The notes beneath the pieces are model-generated. The model saw only the letters and a list, made by a program, of their open reading frames with translations. It did not search any database and was not told the DNA's origin. A program made the position numbers and the translations under genes. Source: Druceiella hillmani (taxonomy: Eukaryota; Arthropoda; Insecta; Lepidoptera; Hepialidae). Taken from it: a stretch of DNA of 64,000 nt. Location: assembly GCA_039881145.1 (NCBI GenBank), contig JAYKKI010000007.1, positions 37,962,501 through 38,026,500 on the forward strand, in the 5' to 3' direction. Positions within the stretch are counted from its first letter, which is position 1, and each line of letters starts with the position of its first letter. Positions 58,990 through 64,000 of this stretch are shown here, piece by piece.

Positions 58990-59440
58990 CATACTCCTCC
59001 GAGCTTTCCGTTAAAAAAAAACAAATGTCGGTAAAACGTAAATCTGGTACGAGAAATATCTTTCGTTTAGCTTAAATTTCATTTCAAATATTCGTGAATT
59101 TTTCAGACTTTTGGAAATAAAGAGGTGTCAGCGATTTTTAAGTAATTTTTAGGAAAAATATTAAAATTTTACAAGATATTGTCAAGTTATGCGTTATTAA
59201 ATTTCTTCTCGAGCTAGCTTTCAGTTGATACCCAAAAATATTATTTGAAAAAAAATTCTTTTTCACTTTGCCCCATTCATTGAGCTACAAAATAAAAATC
59301 ACATGTAACTTTAGCTGAACTTCCAGTAGTTACGCAAAATTTAAATTGTCTATCTCAAATAATTTCGAGGAAAAATGCCTGTGACGAACGGACAGATGTA
59401 CGGAGGGACACCAAATTCATTCCACAAGTGTTTTGCCTAC
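58990..59440 (-). repeat. Dispersed CTGTCCGTC-type family copy
   Basis: Minus strand from about 59,412: 'ccctccgtacatctgtccgt', 'tcgtcacaggcatttttcct', 'cgaaattatttgagatagac', then the AT-rich body. The order of boxes is that of the family. Confidence 0.65.
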
Positions 59441-59444
59441 TTCA

Positions 59445-62400
59445 GTGAGGAAAACCAAAAATGTATTAGACATTTTTATTTACGTACATACACAAAAATG
59501 CGTAGATTGATATGTGAGCTTTCAGGTTTGTAAATAATAAAACACGAAAAAAATCGCACTTCGCATTACTCAACAATTTATTACATACAATAACGAGTCT
59601 ACCTACCACCGAACCGTTGTATAATGGATGACTATGTTTTTTTTTATAAATAACGGCAATCGCAAGACGGTTTACAATGTGAGCACAAATATTCATCATG
59701 CAATTTCATCAGATTTTTCAGTTTAGAAATTTGCGGTGAAAATTTAATACTTTAAATTTTTATTCCTTTCTCACTACTCCGGAATGAAAGCATGTATAGT
59801 TATGTATGATGATATTCGAATACAGGAACGTAATAAATAAAATTAACTGAAGAATAAAAGCTATTCAAATAAAAAACAGCTCATATGAAAAAAACGTGTA
59901 ATAAAAAGAGTAAAGCTTGTGGGCTATTGCCTAATTGCCCTCATCGTGGAAATATAAAATCCGTTGATGAATTTGGAAGCTTTGACAGTTTTTAAAGACA
60001 AGTAATTTAGTATAGTTTTCAAGTAATTTAGTTTAATTATTCCTTACTGTTTGATTTTCCTTTTCCTAAGGATATCTTTTACTAAAAGCGACTGTGCCAT
60101 ATTTAGCAAGTATGTCAAAGTAAATACAGGTGATTTAGGTTATGTTATGTTTTCCACTTAATTCTAAAAAGCCTCTTTTATTCTTATGTTTTTTCGCATT
60201 CTATTTTCTCTCAATCGCGAAGTATATCCAATTTACTCAGATGAATAGCCAAATATTTTGATGTTGAAGCTTCTAAGAATGTTGCTTCAGTTCAAAGTAT
60301 CTAAAAATTTCAATCTATTTTAATTTTCTTAGGTTTTAACTTGATCTATCAAGTGGGCTGTGTTGAACTAGATAATAATGAAAGTATAAAGAGAAATGCG
60401 AATTTTTCTCAAACTTTACCTTTTACAATCTATTTTTAGCAACTCTCTAAAATATTTAACATTTTGTCCCAAATTTTTTCCATATCTGTTGTTTATAAAA
60501 CACTGTTTTATCTCTTCGCAGTTTTCCGTCTGAAGTTTTTCCATAAAGGAGATCGGCAAAAATACGTCTGGTATTATAGAAATATTCTATGAATTTAAAA
60601 AAAAAGTGGCCTTATTTGAATTATAAAAATGGAAACGATTCAGCAATTGCCAATCAGTGTATTCAAATTATTGTCAATCAAATAATACCACAAGCAAATG
60701 CTGGCGTCAAAAATAATAATAAAAACTAACGAGTACGCAATATTTATTTAGTAACGGTTACAAAATATAACCTACACTAACTCTTTTTTTTAATTATATT
60801 TTTCATTTCATTCAATTAAATATAATTTTCACAGACGAAATTAAATAAATAAACTGTTAATTAACTTTGATATTTGTTCTATTGTTATCTAAATGAATGT
60901 ATTTTTCGTACTTTTTGAGTTTTCGTGGTTTTTTCTGACGTCTCTTTTTGACATGGATTAATATGTCACACTGGAGTGTCAAAAGTATAACGAGACACCA
61001 TTTGCACTTTATTACGTCTTACTAGTTCCAAGGGTTCCCTGGAAATAATATTCACCATAGAAAAATTACCTGATATTTCAGGAAAAATAAAAGATGTTTC
61101 ATTTGTCTGAATAAGAATTTAAATTAGATTTGGAGTAGCTTATTTATTTATTTTCTTTCCTTTCTCGGGTCTCATTTCTTTCTTGTAATATCTGAGCCCA
61201 ATTCTATATGGACTTTTGTCGGTCTCTATAAGGTATAAATAACTATAGTTACATAAAAATGTTATAAAAAAATGGGGAAATTTACATATATTGCAAAAAA
61301 TTATTCTTGAACGTTGACGTAGGTATAGGCGAAGTAGATATTTTTTAGTATCGTACTAAAATGGTAAAAAATAATCTGCTGCTATCTCTGTCGGTTAAAG
61401 TTCCTTTTCCTAAAAGCTATACATACTATTGAATTTAAAATGAACGTAGGTATAAAAGTTGTGTGTCCACCATTTTATATATATACGAAGTCATGGTCAA
61501 TATTTTAAAAATATTTCTTCCTCTCCTTAAATATTTGATAAATGTTAATGTCTTAAACCAGATCGTGTGGGTATCAAATGAAGATAAATCTAGGTCAATT
61601 CTCCAATAATGTCTTTTTAATTTAACATATAGATTTTTTTTGTTAATATATAAAATATTAGCAATAATATATACAAAAAGCTATTTTCTTCCTACTGCTA
61701 AAAGTATAAATTAGTTCTACATTTAACATTACAGTTTACGTAAGACCTTTTCATTCAATTAAATATATTTCGATAATTTAAAAAAAATCCATATTATTTT
61801 CATGTTGTAATGGCTATATGCTAATTAAATTCATTGAGCAGCTATTTCTTAATATCGTTGAATCGTTTATTAATCATAAAATCATTTAATAAAGTTAATT
61901 TGGTTCGATCTGCTAGCCGTATCACAAGTGCTTATAACCGGTTAACCTTGTGTGATTTATTTTTTATCCTGTTCATTTGCTTTTTTATTTTTTTTTTCAT
62001 ACAATCTGGGATAAAATTTGTTGAAAAGTATTTGACTATATCCAACGAAAGGTGAATAGTTCATCTTGAAACGTTAAGTACGCAGAATAAGAAAAGGAAT
62101 CTGGTCTCACACGGTAGATATTGTACCTGGTAGCTAATGCAGGACACTAGTCCCAAATGTGCAGTGTGTTTACTCAGTATGTCAGTATGTTTACTCTAAT
62201 ATTAATATTCTTATGATCGGTATTAAAGCTTAGACACAGAGATAAATACAACATTTACGTAGATACAAATTCTTCTAATTCCATTTTAGTTTTCGTCATG
62301 AAATTTTACATCCATTTACAATTTGTCATTTCTTTTTACAAATATTTATTCTCTAAATACTCTTATTAAATATTTAGACCCCTCCCAAAAAAGTTTTTTA

Positions 62401-63475
62401 TTATTTTTTAATTAATCCTTCTTAGAATAGTATATCCAAAATGTAACCCTTGTGGTCAGATATTAAGTATATATCTACCTAGTATACAACATTTCCTTCA
62501 AACAGCTGAATCGATAAATTGTTGAAGCAATACTATGATGCTAGAATAAACTATAGTCATTTGCACAAACTGATTTAACCTTTAGGATAATAAATCAATC
62601 TATATGATATGTTATTCCGTGTATCCCTACAATAAATTATACTTACATTCTTTTACATAAATTAACACATAAATGAACGCACATATGTTATAAGGGTTAA
62701 ATAGAGGAAAAAATAAATATAATACGAAATTACCATAGGAAAAATCGTTTGAAACATTGCCCAAACATTTATATAGACGGGGTATTTTATATGATATAAT
62801 ATAATATATGCCAGAGTTGCTAGCTAGTAGGGCAGTTTCACAACCCAAACAAAAAACATGAGAAACTAAAGTTGTAAATCTGGACCTAAAATATCAGGGA
62901 ACATTAATAATTTAATACTAACTTTCACTTGTGATTTTTTCTCCTTCTAAAGCATACGTGGAATTTTCTAACATAAAACTATACATAACTCGTATTTTCT
63001 TCGATATTTATTATATTATCTTAGTTAAACTGAATTAGAGACTATAGGGCGGAATAGGATTTCATCAATAAATGCTACACGTTATATATTTTAACTTTAA
63101 GGTTGATTTATAGAAAAAGAAAAAAATTATTGCATGAACATTTTCTAGCGTTAAATTAATTTGTAGTACTCTCGTAACTTTCAAATATTCAGTTAAAAGC
63201 CATGTTATTTGTAAAAGAATATCATTGGGAAACTTTCATTCCCAAAAGTTACGATTTTTAGTGTAACCTAGTCTTATTACTTTTTAGCGATATTCATAAA
63301 ATAATGTCAGGAGAGGCTACAGTTCGCACTAGAATGGTTTCATATATGTATTGGCATTTATTTATATTTAAGTATAAAGAATATTTCTATTTAATACTTA
63401 CAAATGTCAATTTTTCATTACATAAATATATCTCACATTATATATTTCATAAACATAAAATCACGGCACACATTT
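59445..63475. other. AT-rich non-coding DNA, no gene seen
   Basis: Several short open frames (59,466-59,699; 61,834-62,055; 62,627-62,848; 63,304-63,507) are AT-biased and lack motifs. Slightly GC-richer patches lie at 61,900-61,960 and 62,060-62,180. No repeat family was recognised. Confidence 0.5.
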
Positions 63476-63479
63476 CAAA

Positions 63480-64000
63480 AATTGCAAGATGTAGGAAAAT
63501 CGCTTAAGATTTCCTGTAATATTCTGGCCAGATTTTACCAACTCGGTTTTTTTTTAATTTGTGGCTTAGCAGTTTCCGAAATAAGATTGGTGGGGTATGT
63601 AATATTTTTCCATATCTTTTGGAATATCTTTTTAAATATGTAATTTAAAATTAGAAAAAATATTTTTGGATACTTCATAACAAACCCCTTCGAACGATAC
63701 TCCGCAATAAAAAAATTAATCCTGAAATAAAAAAAAATTAAGTTCTTTGTTTACCCCTTCTTTAAATCTTCTACGAATATTTTATAAGAGGAGGAAGATT
63801 AGATTTGAAATAAAAATTTGCTCCTAAGAAGTGAATTCAAGTTAAAAAGATATAATTAAATATAAAATTTCAAACGTTGAATCATTTTTGAGAAAATCGA
63901 GACTTGCATACATAAAAAAAAATAATTCCACAAAGAACTAGAAACCATGGATTTTTTAATATTTTTCTTTATTTGTATTATAAGACAACTCATTACGCTG
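63480..64000 (-). repeat. Dispersed CTGTCCGTC-type family, body, running off the window
   Basis: Plus-strand blocks 'gattttaccaactcgg', 'ggcttagcagtttccgaaat', 'ggaatatctttttaaatatg' and 'aacaaaccccttcgaa' match 5,770-5,920, 50,160-50,310 and 55,100-55,265. Confidence 0.65.

Overview
The window is eukaryotic, strongly AT-rich (I estimate about 70% A+T, not counted) and almost entirely non-coding. Nothing in it looks like an intact protein-coding gene, operon, rRNA or functional tRNA. Every recognisable coding trace is a decayed mobile element. The repeat content suggests an arthropod, most likely an insect: RTE-like non-LTR retrotransposon fragments, a Tc1-like transposase fragment, long (TA)n runs, TA-flanked MITEs, and many copies of a dispersed repeat with a GGTTCCGT / CTGTCCGTCTGTC-type signature that I associate with insect genomes. 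That assignment is inference and no species can be named.

Layout. 1-10,550: mostly single-copy AT-rich DNA with a possible tRNA-derived SINE head (2,607-2,690), several copies of the dispersed repeat, and a near-perfect 28-bp-arm fold-back palindrome (7,929). 10,550-28,160: two diverged, collinear head-to-tail copies of one large unit (about 10.3 kb and 7.3 kb). Each carries the same decayed RTE-like reverse transcriptase. The first copy alone has a second LINE 3' end (13,017-13,690, minus), a 110-bp-arm MITE (18,595) and three fold-back palindromes, two of them at places where it is shortened relative to the second copy. 28,160-35,330: mostly featureless, with two more MITE copies and a weak pair of exon-like segments on the minus strand (29,020-29,470).

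35,340-38,110: the most gene-like locus. It is a decayed plus-strand element that appears to contain a spliceosomal intron (35,803-36,174) joining two open segments in frame. Downstream fragments resemble the large uncharacterised transposase-like family often labelled DUF7869 in insect genomes, with a D-x-C-x-x-C motif and an SDN motif followed by a decayed tail. 41,000-41,510: minus-strand Tc1-like N-terminal fragment. 45,840-46,680 and 49,355-49,640: GC-richer, non-repetitive islands that could be conserved regulatory DNA. 52,903-55,000: 24 tandem copies of an 88-bp satellite with a visible 442-bp higher-order repeat; each monomer holds tRNA-promoter-like A- and B-box motifs. 55,040-64,000: more dispersed-repeat copies, (TA)n blocks and plain AT-rich DNA.

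No genes work together here. The window records transposon insertion, segmental tandem duplication, satellite amplification and fold-back mutation. The best leads are the intron-containing transposase-like element, the satellite's internal structure, and the fold-back palindromes that can be compared with a duplicated partner.
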